Source: an uncultured Clostridia bacterium (GTDB lineage: Bacteria > Bacillota > Clostridia > Christensenellales > Borkfalkiaceae). From it: DNA of 25,374 nt. Below the pieces are notes generated by a model. The model saw nothing but the letters and a program-made list of their open reading frames with translations. It ran no database searches and had not been told where the DNA came from. Below are positions 6,815 through 14,916 of the stretch, one piece after another. Made by a program: the position numbers and the translations under genes. The DNA is taken from the NCBI GenBank assembly GCA_904501815.1, contig CAJGCN010000004.1:1-25374 (forward strand), in the 5' to 3' direction. Numbering within the stretch: the stretch's first letter is position 1; each line of letters starts with the position of its first letter.

Positions 6815-7384
6815 ATGTATCTGATAGTAGGACTCGGCAACCCCGAGAAAAAATACGAAAAAACCTTTCATAATATGGGTTTTTTAGCGGCGGGCGATTT
6901 AGTGGAATTGCTCGGCGTAAAGTTCAAAAAAACGGAATGTGAAGCTTCGGTGGCAGAAGCATACGTTAGCGGGGAAAAGGTGATTATTGCCCGTCCTTTG
7001 ACGTATATGAACAACTCGGGCAGGGCGGTGAAACAACTGCTGGCGAAATATAAAATCCCTGAAGAAAATCTACTCGTTATCTACGACGACTACGACTTAC
7101 CGAAAGGCAAAATCCGTATCCGCGCTTCGGGTAGCGCGGGCACGCATAACGGTATGCGCAGTATTATCGGGGAAACGGGCTTAAAGAATTTTCCGCGCAT
7201 AAGAATAGGTATTCGCGACGAAAACGTGAATATTCCGATTATAAACTACGTATTATCGGAAATTTCCAAGCCCGACTACGAACTGTTTGCGAACGCTTGT
7301 CGCCGCGCGGCAGAAGCTTCGGCGGAATTTGCAAACGGTAAAGATATACAACTCGTTATGGGCAAATTCAACGCCGAACCCTAA
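6815..7384 (+). CDS. pth: Peptidyl-tRNA hydrolase
   Basis: Cleaves the ester bond of peptidyl-tRNAs that fall off the ribosome, recycling tRNA. All active-site residues are present in the 189 residues: Asn9 in VGLGNP, catalytic His19 in FHNMGF, Asn66 in TYMNNSG, Asp91 in VIYDDYDLP and Asn112 in GTHNGMRSI. Length is normal for the family. The ribosome site AAAAGGAC precedes the ATG. In Firmicutes pth (also called spoVC) commonly lies between prs and mfd, as here. The stop is followed by the 305-nt gap that holds the hairpin array. Confidence 0.96.
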   Translation: MYLIVGLGNPEKKYEKTFHNMGFLAAGDLVELLGVKFKKTECEASVAEAYVSGEKVIIARPLTYMNNSGRAVKQLLAKYKIPEENLLVIYDDYDLPKGKIRIRASGSAGTHNGMRSIIGETGLKNFPRIRIGIRDENVNIPIINYVLSEISKPDYELFANACRRAAEASAEFANGKDIQLVMGKFNAEP

Positions 7385-7411
7385 AAGGACTTGTTCTCTT
7401 TGAAAAAGGTC

Positions 7412-7674
7412 AAGGGGATTATCCTTATCAGGAAGTCCAGAAACTCAGTTTCTGGCGGGTGTGGGCAGAGCCCACAAACTAACGGACACAGGAAAGCAAA
7501 ACGCAGTTTTGCGTTATTTTCGTGGCTTTGCCACGCAATCGCCCTAAGGGCGAAACAACGCAACCTACGGTTGCTTGAATTGGGCATATATTTGCGGGGT
7601 TTCACCCCTGCGCCCCACCAAAAACTGAGTTTTTGGATTTCCCGTTTTGCCCTTGCTCCCTTTTATAAAAGGGA
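7412..7674. repeat. Palindromic repeat family, copy B: array of eight triloop hairpins
   Basis: This fills the 305-nt gap between pth and mfd. Successive inverted repeats with 3-nt loops are: CCAGAAAC-TCA (7437-7455), TGTGGGC-AGA (7460-7476), GCAAAAC-GCA (7496-7512), CGTGGC-TTT (7521-7535), TCGCCC-TAA (7539-7553), GCAACC-TAC (7560-7574), GGGGT-TTC (7596-7608) and CCAAAAAC-TGA (7618-7636); the right arm of each is the exact complement. An 18-nt perfect palindrome (7657-7674) closes it. The two ends are one core module in opposite orientation, so the whole is roughly an inverted repeat around a variable middle. No constant repeat, transposase gene or clear target duplication is seen. The frame running through it (7391-7693) is not a credible gene. 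Confidence 0.9.
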
Positions 7675-7689
7675 TAGAATAACCAAGAT

Positions 7690-10600
7690 ATGAAGAACTT
7701 TTTTTCCTTTAATCAAATAGGGGGCGAATATCCCGCTCTTGCTGACGAACTCCGTCGTGGTACGCCTACGGCGGTTTTTGGCGTGGCGGATAGCTTGAAA
7801 TATTTAATCGCCACTATGATTGAACAACCCGTGCTTTATATCACGGCGGACGGCGTGTCCGCGCAAAAGGTCGCCGAGAACGTTGCGGCACTTTCGGGAA
7901 AAGAAACGGCGGTGATTTCCGCTAAAGACGAAGTTCTTTTATACCGTAAGGCGCTTTCTAAAGACTCCTTGTTTAAACGGCTTTGCGGGGTGCGCGCGCT
8001 GACTACGGGCTGTGCGTTCGTCGCGTGCGAAATCGACGCGCTTTTACAGCTGTTTCCGAAAAATTTACCCGTCGTAAGCTTGAAAGAAGGGGAAGACTTT
8101 GCGTTTGAAAGCTTGGCGAAAACGCTCGTGGAAATGGGCTATCAGCGTAGCTACGAAGTGGAAAGTAAAGGCTCGTTCGCTTTGCGGGGGGATATTTTGG
8201 ATATTTATCCCGTAAACGAACAAAACCCCGTACGCGTAGACTTTTTCGGGGATACCGTTGAAAAGATTAAACCTTACGACGCCGTGTCAGGCGAACGCTT
8301 GGAAGGACGGAAAACTCTGGATATTCTTTCGGCGACAGACGTTCTATTGTCGCAAACGGACTTACTGCGCGTGAAAGAAACGTTGCAAAAAGGATTAAAA
8401 GACTATAAGGATACGCAGGCTTTTCAGCGCGCGCAAGAGATTGCCGACGGGGTGGTAGCAGAAAACGGCGAAACGTCGTTCGTGCTTCCGCTGTTGGAAA
8501 ACGCCGTGCCGATTTTTCAGCTTTTGCCCCAAGAAACGGTAATCGTATTCGACGAAGGCAAAACGCTGTTTGATAAACTCAACGCGTTATATAAAGAACA
8601 CGAAGAACGTTTTTCACGCTTGTTTTCAGGCGGGGAAGCCTTTGCGTTTACCCGCTTACAGCTTTTGGAGAAACAGGACTTTTTAGACGGCTTGAAGAAG
8701 TTTAGAAACCTTGCGTTGCAAACGTTCACGGGCAATCCCTTTTTCTTTTCTCCCTTAAAAATTTTCAATTTATCGTCAACGCCGACGGCGAAATATTTGA
8801 ACGGTTTTCCCGAACTTTTCACCGACGTTAGGAACTGGCTCAAAGGGGAGTATCGCGTGTTGCTGTACACGGGCGACGCGAACAGAGCCGTCAAGCTTTC
8901 CGAGCTGTTCTCAGAAGAATATCTCTCCCCCCGCCCGCTGGCGGAAACGCTCGACGAACAAAAAGGCGTGAGCGTGATATCGAAAAAACTCGATAAAGGG
9001 TTCGTCTTGCACGAATGTAAGCTCGCCGTAATCGGAACGGGGGATTTATATACGAAACCCGCGCAAAACAAACGCTTGCGCCGTCGTCGCGGGGATATGT
9101 TCTCCGCGCCAGAAGTGGGGGATTACGCCGTTCACGAAACGCACGGGATTGGCAAAGTAATCGGCACGAAAAAAATCGAAACGACGGACGGGACGAAAGA
9201 ATATATTGCCCTTGAATACGCAGGTGGCGACGTGTTGTACGTACCCGCCGAGTGCATGGATACCTTGTCGAAATACGTGGGCGACGCAAGCCCGTCCCTT
9301 TCTAAAATCGGCGGAGCGGACTTTGAACGGGTTAAAGCGCGCGTGAAAGCGTCGCTGAAAAAACTCGCTTTCGATTTAAAGAAACTATACGCCGAACGCG
9401 CTGAATCGCGCGGGTACGCTTTTCCTGAAAACGCGGTGTTTATGGACGAGTTCGAACGGGCGTTCGAGCACGATTTAACCCCCGATCAGGCAAGCTCGGT
9501 GCAAGAGATAAAAGAAGATATGACGTCGGGCAAGGTGATGGACAGATTGCTTTGCGGGGACGTGGGTTTTGGAAAAACGGAAGTTGCGTTTCGCGCCGTC
9601 TATCTTTGTATTTTAGCGGGAAAACAAGCGGCGTTGATGTGCCCTTCGACCGTTCTTTGCAGTCAGCATTTCAACACGGCGTGCGCCCGCTTTAACGGAT
9701 TTGGCGTGAACGTTGCCGTTTTAAACCGCTTTAAAACGCCCAAAGAACAGGAAGAAATTTTAAAGGGTTTACAGGACGGTACGATTGATTTCGTCGTCGG
9801 AACGCACCGTTTGCTTTCCGCTGACGTACGCTTTAAAAATTTAGGATTGCTCGTTTTGGACGAAGAACAGCGGTTCGGGGTGGAGCATAAGGAAAAAATT
9901 AAGCATCTTCGCAAGGATATCGATTGTTTGACTATGACGGCAACGCCTATCCCGAGAACGCTACATATGTCCTTGTCGGGCATACGGGATATTTCTACCA
10001 TTCAAACCCCGCCGAACGAACGCTTACCCGTGCAAACCTACGTGGTGGAAGAAACGGAAACGCTGATTCGCGACGCGTGCATACGCGAGCTTTCTCGTGG
10101 CGGGCAGGTGTTTATCCTTTATAATAAGGTGGAGAGTATTTTCACGTTTGCCGCGCGTATGAAAGGGATTTTGCCCGAAGCGGAAATCAGCGTAGCGCAC
10201 GGTAGAATGGAAAAGACCACGCTTGAAAACGCCGTGCTCAATTTTTACGGCGGAAAATCGAATATTTTGATTACCACGACGATTATCGAAAACGGTATCG
10301 ACCTTCCCAACGCCAACACGATTATCGTTATCGACAGCGATAAATTAGGCATTTCTCAGCTCTATCAGCTCAAAGGCAGGGTCGGTCGCGGGGCAAGGCT
10401 CGCGCACGCATACTTTACCTATAAGCCTGAACGGGTGATGAGTTCGAACGCCGCCGCCCGCTTAAAGGCGATTATGGAATTTACCGAACTTGGCTCGGGC
10501 TATAAGCTTGCTATGCGCGATTTGGAAATTCGGGGTGCTGGCAACGTGTTGGGCGCGGAGCAGCACGGGCATATGGATAAGGTCGGCTACGAGCTTTACG

Positions 10601-11091
10601 CAAAGCTTTTAAAAGAAGAACTCACGGGCGTAAGCGAAACGAGCGCGGAGCTGGATATCCGCGTGAACGCGTACATTTCCGAAAAGTACGTCGAGTCGAG
10701 CGCAGGCAGGTTAGACACTTATAAACAAATAGCTGAAATTCATTCTACGGACGATTATAAACGGGTGTATTCGTCGTTAAAAGAAACGTACGGCGACTTA
10801 CCCCGCGCGGTGGAAAATTTGCTCGTGATTGCAGTTTTGAAAAGCTACGCTTGCAAATTCGGCGTGAAGAAAATTTCCGTCGTGAAAGGAGTGGGGGCGT
10901 TGGAGTTCCCGTCGTTAGAAGCCTTAGGCAATCCAAAAATCCAAGCCGCGCTCGATAAATACCAAAAAACGGTGCGCCTTAATATGTCGTCTGCACCCGT
11001 CGTAGAGTTCTTTGGAAAGACTGACGGACTCCTTTTAATGGCGGAAATGACAAAATTTTTGAAATTTGCCCTAACTTTCACAAATTTATAA
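7690..11091 (+). CDS. mfd: Transcription-repair coupling factor Mfd
   Basis: ATP-dependent DNA translocase that dislodges RNA polymerase stalled at lesions and recruits UvrA for nucleotide excision repair. The 1133 residues hold, in order, the UvrB-like region (about 1-350), a CarD-like RNA-polymerase-interacting domain from about 477 (GDYAVHETHGIGKVIG), and the RecG-like motor with Walker A GDVGFGKT (623-630), DEEQ box (724-727) and TATPIPRTL. The second RecA lobe (TTTIIENGIDLPNANT, QLKGRVGRG) with the TRG region and a C-terminal regulatory domain follow. Slightly shorter than Bacillus Mfd (1177). No proper ribosome site precedes the ATG; TTGCTC (7653-7658) and TAGAAT (7675-7680, 16-bp spacer) may form a promoter 9 nt away. 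The preceding gap is filled by the hairpin array. Confidence 0.97.
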   Translation: MKNFFSFNQIGGEYPALADELRRGTPTAVFGVADSLKYLIATMIEQPVLYITADGVSAQKVAENVAALSGKETAVISAKDEVLLYRKALSKDSLFKRLCGVRALTTGCAFVACEIDALLQLFPKNLPVVSLKEGEDFAFESLAKTLVEMGYQRSYEVESKGSFALRGDILDIYPVNEQNPVRVDFFGDTVEKIKPYDAVSGERLEGRKTLDILSATDVLLSQTDLLRVKETLQKGLKDYKDTQAFQRAQEIADGVVAENGETSFVLPLLENAVPIFQLLPQETVIVFDEGKTLFDKLNALYKEHEERFSRLFSGGEAFAFTRLQLLEKQDFLDGLKKFRNLALQTFTGNPFFFSPLKIFNLSSTPTAKYLNGFPELFTDVRNWLKGEYRVLLYTGDANRAVKLSELFSEEYLSPRPLAETLDEQKGVSVISKKLDKGFVLHECKLAVIGTGDLYTKPAQNKRLRRRRGDMFSAPEVGDYAVHETHGIGKVIGTKKIETTDGTKEYIALEYAGGDVLYVPAECMDTLSKYVGDASPSLSKIGGADFERVKARVKASLKKLAFDLKKLYAERAESRGYAFPENAVFMDEFERAFEHDLTPDQASSVQEIKEDMTSGKVMDRLLCGDVGFGKTEVAFRAVYLCILAGKQAALMCPSTVLCSQHFNTACARFNGFGVNVAVLNRFKTPKEQEEILKGLQDGTIDFVVGTHRLLSADVRFKNLGLLVLDEEQRFGVEHKEKIKHLRKDIDCLTMTATPIPRTLHMSLSGIRDISTIQTPPNERLPVQTYVVEETETLIRDACIRELSRGGQVFILYNKVESIFTFAARMKGILPEAEISVAHGRMEKTTLENAVLNFYGGKSNILITTTIIENGIDLPNANTIIVIDSDKLGISQLYQLKGRVGRGARLAHAYFTYKPERVMSSNAAARLKAIMEFTELGSGYKLAMRDLEIRGAGNVLGAEQHGHMDKVGYELYAKLLKEELTGVSETSAELDIRVNAYISEKYVESSAGRLDTYKQIAEIHSTDDYKRVYSSLKETYGDLPRAVENLLVIAVLKSYACKFGVKKISVVKGVGALEFPSLEALGNPKIQAALDKYQKTVRLNMSSAPVVEFFGKTDGLLLMAEMTKFLKFALTFTNL

Positions 11092-11101
11092 GAAAAAACG
11101 T

Positions 11102-11130
11102 TTGCACTTTTATAAAAAATAAGGTATAAT
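11102..11130 (+). promoter_or_regulatory. Sigma-A promoter of the parvulin-like lipoprotein gene
   Basis: TTGCAC (11102-11107), a 17-bp spacer and a perfect TATAAT (11125-11130), 11 nt after the mfd stop. Confidence 0.85.
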
Positions 11131-11138
11131 ATAGTTTG

Positions 11139-11168
11139 TCGATATATGCCCCGTATGGGCGTTATCGA
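11139..11168 (+). other. 5' end hairpin in the lipoprotein mRNA leader
   Basis: TCGATA (11139-11144) pairs with TATCGA (11163-11168), and inside it GCCC pairs with GGGC. The predicted transcription start is at about 11137, so the stem would sit at the very 5' end of the message, where such hairpins are known to slow decay from the 5' end. Confidence 0.5.
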
Positions 11169-11195
11169 AAACTACGATAGAAAATCGGAGCAGTT

Positions 11196-13298
11196 ATGAA
11201 CAAGAAACACACTCTTAAAAAAACGGCGGCGCTTCTTTTGGGCTTTGGCATCGCGCTTTCTGGCGCGGCGTGCGGGTTCATCACGACGGATAGCGACGCG
11301 GATATGGAACAAACCGTTGCAAAGGTAAATATTGCAAAGTACGTGGAAAACGACGACAAGCTGAATGCTTACGCCTCTTCGCTTTCTTCTTTGATTGATA
11401 GCGGACTTTCTACGAGTATTCCAAAGCGCGATTTGATTTCTTACTTTTTGAGCGTGGGATATACCTACGTAAACAGCTACGGCTACACGTATAAGCAGAC
11501 CTTTGAAATGCTGATGGAAATGCTCGTAAGCCGTAAAATCGTGGCGCAATACGCTTTGGCGTATTATCTTGCGGATAAAGAGCTGGGCTTGACGGCAGAA
11601 AAATGCTTAGCGTTTATGAACGCGGAAGTACAAGCTTTGGCGGAAGGTTCGAGAGAAAGAGCTTTGCTGGAAGCGCACCCCGAAGTTTCGCTTTTGAAAT
11701 ATTTCCTTGTGGAAGGGGATACGACGGGCGATAAAGAAAAACAAAAGCCTTACCTGCAAGCAGTCTACGCGCATAAGAAAGCGATTAACAGTTCAATCGA
11801 TTCGATGGAACAAAGCGTAATTGAAGCGGAAGAAGAAACGCACGATCACGGCGAAGTGAGAACGACGCCTACGAACGCGGGCACGGAAAAGACGGATTAT
11901 CTTCCCGCCGACCCCGTGAAGAACTATAAAATTTATACGGGTAGAAACGCTGCGACCGATTGCCCCGATTACGAAGCGGTAAAAGGATCTACGACGACGA
12001 CCCGTAAAAAAGCGTATAACAATTTCCTTGCGAACTTACAGGCGAACAATCTCATTCAAAAAGGCGAAGATACGTCCGACTTTGAAAAGATTGACTACTA
12101 CTACGTAGAACTTGCCGCACAGCTCGAACAAGCTCTTATCACTAAATATACGGAAGACTTGAACGAAGCTTCGTATGCTAATCTTACGCCTGAATACGTG
12201 AACAGAAAATACGAAGAAATGCTCGCGTCGCAACAAGACGAATACACCAAAGACTACGCGAATTTTGAAACGGCAGTCGGCTCGATTTCGGATACTTCTT
12301 TCGTGCTTTACAGCCCGCAAGAAAATTTCGGTATGGTGTATAATATTTTAATTCCTTTCTCGAAAACGCAGGAAAAATCGTATAACACAGCGAAGAACAA
12401 AGGGCTTTCGGAAGAAGAACTCTTTAAGTATCGTGAAGAACTTTTAAAGGGCGTACAAGCCAAAGATTTGCGTGATTCTTGGTTCTGTGAACACGAAGAC
12501 GAAAACTACGCGTATAAAAAAGACGATAAGTGGTATTTCTTCGAAAACAACCTTACGAATACCGATAAATACGAATCTTTGAAACAATACGCAGGTGGCT
12601 ACGCTTATCAAGGCACGGTAGACGAAGCGAAGATGGAAGCAAAATCGGGCGCGCTTGGCGATATCAACTGGTTTATTAACGAGTTCAACACCTACGTCGG
12701 CGCTACGGGCGCTCCTGCTCAAAACTACGGTAAGTATTATAAACAAGATGACGAAGACGAAGTAGATTACAGCGGGTTCGTTTACTACGAAGGCTCTGTC
12801 GACGTTGGCACGGTTTCGCTTGATAATTATTTCGTAAAAGGCACGAAGAGCTATGAAACGGTGTCCAAAGTCAACGAATTGATGTTTGCGTACAGCACCG
12901 ATCCTGGTTGCTTGAATACCTATTTGGGGTATACGGTGTCTCCCGACAAAACGAGCTACGTTCCCGAATTTGAATACGCGGCGCAAGCGGCGGTCAAAAA
13001 GGGCGCAGGTTCCTACGTGGTTTGCGCAACCGACTACGGCTGGCACTTGATGTATGTTTCCTACGTGTTCCCTAAAGGCGAAGTCTACGGCGTGAACGGC
13101 GACGTAAACTACTGGAAGGATATGGCTAAGGAAGAAAGCGAAGGCACGTTTGCGAACATGTTCTACGAATATTTGAAGAGCAAAATTTCCGACGATACTT
13201 CTCTTGCGCAAAACGGTATTATTTTGGAATACAACAACGATACCTGCGTAAAGCTTTATAAAGACACGTATAAAGACCTTTTGGAAATTCAAGCGTAA
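11196..13298 (+). CDS. Lipoprotein with a PrsA/SurA-like parvulin (peptidyl-prolyl isomerase) domain
   Basis: Predicted membrane-anchored extracellular foldase-like protein of 700 residues. A basic N-terminus and hydrophobic stretch (LLLGFGIALSGAAC) end at Cys26, which would be lipidated; Gly at -3 is slightly unusual for a lipobox. Residues 40-200 are helical and resemble SurA/PrsA N-terminal chaperone regions. A parvulin start (VYNILIPFS, 381-389) and its usual end (VPEFEYAAQAAVKKG to TDYGWHLMYV, about 588-621) are both visible. They are about 190 residues further apart than normal, so the isomerase domain seems to carry a large insertion rich in Tyr, Asp and Glu. The gene follows mfd, a neighbour often seen for foldases in Clostridia. 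It has its own promoter and a GGAG ribosome site. Isomerase activity is inferred, not certain. Confidence 0.72.
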   Translation: MNKKHTLKKTAALLLGFGIALSGAACGFITTDSDADMEQTVAKVNIAKYVENDDKLNAYASSLSSLIDSGLSTSIPKRDLISYFLSVGYTYVNSYGYTYKQTFEMLMEMLVSRKIVAQYALAYYLADKELGLTAEKCLAFMNAEVQALAEGSRERALLEAHPEVSLLKYFLVEGDTTGDKEKQKPYLQAVYAHKKAINSSIDSMEQSVIEAEEETHDHGEVRTTPTNAGTEKTDYLPADPVKNYKIYTGRNAATDCPDYEAVKGSTTTTRKKAYNNFLANLQANNLIQKGEDTSDFEKIDYYYVELAAQLEQALITKYTEDLNEASYANLTPEYVNRKYEEMLASQQDEYTKDYANFETAVGSISDTSFVLYSPQENFGMVYNILIPFSKTQEKSYNTAKNKGLSEEELFKYREELLKGVQAKDLRDSWFCEHEDENYAYKKDDKWYFFENNLTNTDKYESLKQYAGGYAYQGTVDEAKMEAKSGALGDINWFINEFNTYVGATGAPAQNYGKYYKQDDEDEVDYSGFVYYEGSVDVGTVSLDNYFVKGTKSYETVSKVNELMFAYSTDPGCLNTYLGYTVSPDKTSYVPEFEYAAQAAVKKGAGSYVVCATDYGWHLMYVSYVFPKGEVYGVNGDVNYWKDMAKEESEGTFANMFYEYLKSKISDDTSLAQNGIILEYNNDTCVKLYKDTYKDLLEIQA

Positions 13299-13316
13299 AT
13301 AAAATAAATACAACGG

Positions 13317-13351
13317 CAAGCCCACCGCATTTTGCGCAGTGGGCTTGTTTT
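13317..13351 (+). terminator. Intrinsic terminator between the lipoprotein and MATE genes
   Basis: The stem CAAGCCCAC (13317-13325) pairs with GTGGGCTTG (13339-13347), with a further short inner stem CGCA/TGCG; T4 follows (13348-13351). The MATE ribosome site starts immediately after the T-run. Confidence 0.85.
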
Positions 13352-13361
13352 AAGGAAGAAG

Positions 13362-14726
13362 ATGAAAACCAAGCAAGCCATACAGTTATCCGATCATTTC
13401 ACCTGCGGGCGTTTATTAAAATTCGTTGCACCGCCTATTTTTATGATGGTGTTTACTTCTATCTACGGGATTGTAGACGGCTTTTTCGTGTCTAATTTCG
13501 TAGGTGGCTTGCCGTTTGCCGCGCTGAATTTGATTTTTCCTTTGATAATGATACTCGGCGCGTTCGGGTTTATGCTCGGCGCTGGCGGTACGGCGTTCGT
13601 AGCAAAGGAACTTGGCGCAGGAAATAAAGAGCGGGCGAACCGCGTGTTTTCTATGCTCGTATATACGACGATCGTGCTTGGCGTTATATTAACCGTTGCG
13701 GGCTTGTTGCTCGTTCGGCCTATTTCCGTTTGGCTTTGCGCGGGAGAAAAACAGCTTTTGCCTGCCGAGCGGGAAAAGCTCGTGGAGTATTGCGTTTTAT
13801 ACGGCTCGATTATTATTTGCGCCTTGCCTGCGTTTATGTTGCAAAACGCCTTTCAAAGCTTTTTCGTGACGGCGGAAAAACCCCGCTTGGGGCTGTTAGT
13901 GACTTTGATAGCAGGCTGTGGAAATATGGTGTTAGACGGGTTATTCGTTCCCTTTTTCGGTCTCGTCGGCGCGGCGCTTGCAACGGCTATCAGCCAAGTT
14001 CTCGGGGGAATTATCCCGTTGTTCTATTTCTGTTCGAAAAACGGCAGTTTGTTGCGGTTGGGTAAAACCAAACTCGAATGGCGTACGCTCGGAAAGGTCT
14101 GTGCAAACGGCTCGTCGGAATTGATGATTAACATTTCGCTCTCTATCGTAGGTATGCTCTTTAACGCGCAGTTAATGAAATTCGTCGGCTATACGGGCGT
14201 TTCGGCGTACGGGATTATCAATTATATCGGATTTATTTTTATCGCTATCTTTTTGGGATATTCAATCGGTTCGTCGCCTATCGTCGGGTATAACTACGGC
14301 GCAAACAACGTGAAAGAGCTGAAAAACGTATTCAAAAAAAGCTTAGCAATCGTAGCCGTTTTTGCGGTGGGAATGACGGCGATAGCCGTTGCGTTTGCAA
14401 CCCCCCTTTGCCGTATTTTCACGGCAGGGGATAAAGAACTGCTCGCGCTTGCAGGCAAAGGTATGCGTATCTACTCGGTATCCTTTCTCGTTTGCGGGTT
14501 TAGCATTTTTGCTTCGTCTTTTTTCACCGCCCTTTCCAACGGCTTGGTATCCGCAATTATTTCCTTTGCGAGAACGCTCGTCTTTCAAGTCCTTGCCGTG
14601 AGTATTTTTCCGAATTTGTTCGGTGTGGACGGGATTTGGTGGTCGGTTGCCGTAGGGGAAGCGCTCGCCTTTATCGTTTCCGTTCTCTTTGTTCTTTGGG
14701 GCGGTAAAAGGTATCGTTATTTGTAA
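13362..14726 (+). CDS. MATE family multidrug/antimicrobial efflux transporter
   Basis: Twelve-helix secondary transporter of the MATE family, which exports cationic compounds using Na+ or H+ entry. The 454 residues show two homologous halves of six segments. The N-terminal FVAPPIFMMVFTSIYGIVDG and the GAGGTAFVAKELGAGN stretch are typical of the first half, with GSSPIVGYNYGANN of the second. I choose the ATG at 13362 because AAGGAAG stands just before it; a TTG ten codons upstream would fall inside the terminator hairpin. No promoter is evident between the lipoprotein gene and this one, so expression may rely on readthrough or on a promoter inside the upstream gene. The substrate is unknown; a lipid or polysaccharide flippase role is less likely but not excluded. 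Confidence 0.9.
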   Translation: MKTKQAIQLSDHFTCGRLLKFVAPPIFMMVFTSIYGIVDGFFVSNFVGGLPFAALNLIFPLIMILGAFGFMLGAGGTAFVAKELGAGNKERANRVFSMLVYTTIVLGVILTVAGLLLVRPISVWLCAGEKQLLPAEREKLVEYCVLYGSIIICALPAFMLQNAFQSFFVTAEKPRLGLLVTLIAGCGNMVLDGLFVPFFGLVGAALATAISQVLGGIIPLFYFCSKNGSLLRLGKTKLEWRTLGKVCANGSSELMINISLSIVGMLFNAQLMKFVGYTGVSAYGIINYIGFIFIAIFLGYSIGSSPIVGYNYGANNVKELKNVFKKSLAIVAVFAVGMTAIAVAFATPLCRIFTAGDKELLALAGKGMRIYSVSFLVCGFSIFASSFFTALSNGLVSAIISFARTLVFQVLAVSIFPNLFGVDGIWWSVAVGEALAFIVSVLFVLWGGKRYRYL

Positions 14727-14743
14727 TAGAAATCCGTATCGTG

Positions 14744-14782
14744 GCGTATTGACTGTGTTTGCAGGTTAATGCGCTTTTTTTT
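14744..14782 (+). terminator. Intrinsic terminator after the MATE gene
   Basis: GCGTATT (14744-14750) pairs with AATGCGC (14768-14774, one G-U), with an inner CTG/CAG, followed by T8 (14775-14782). A second possible hairpin pairs AAATCCG at about 14730 with CGGATTT at about 14793, followed by more T residues. Confidence 0.7.
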
Positions 14783-14825
14783 GTAATATTTTGATAGCAA
14801 TGCGGATTTTTTTGCGCTCGTATTC

Positions 14826-14854
14826 TTGACAATATTTGTAAAATAATGTATAAT
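14826..14854 (+). promoter_or_regulatory. Consensus sigma-A promoter of the V-ATPase operon
   Basis: TTGACA (14826-14831), exactly 17 bp, TATAAT (14849-14854): both hexamers are perfect consensus. The start would be near 14861, giving a 56-nt leader before ntpF. Confidence 0.92.
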
Positions 14855-14916
14855 AGAATAGATATAAACGTATACTGTTTTTTATGAGAAAATAACTGTT
14901 CAAAAGAGAGGCGTAT

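Noticed and set aside
7412..7674. CRISPR array
   Set aside because: There is no constant direct repeat; each hairpin has a different sequence and spacing is irregular.
7391..7693. 100-codon open frame across the pth-mfd gap
   Set aside because: It runs through the palindrome array, has no good ribosome site and its composition follows the hairpins rather than a protein; it also overlaps the mfd start.
12444..13325. 293-codon frame on the minus strand
   Set aside because: It lies wholly antisense to the lipoprotein gene, which has a promoter, ribosome site and signal peptide; the frame arises from codon bias.
13332..13361. Upstream TTG start for the MATE gene
   Set aside because: It lies inside the terminator hairpin; the ATG at 13362 has a proper ribosome site.
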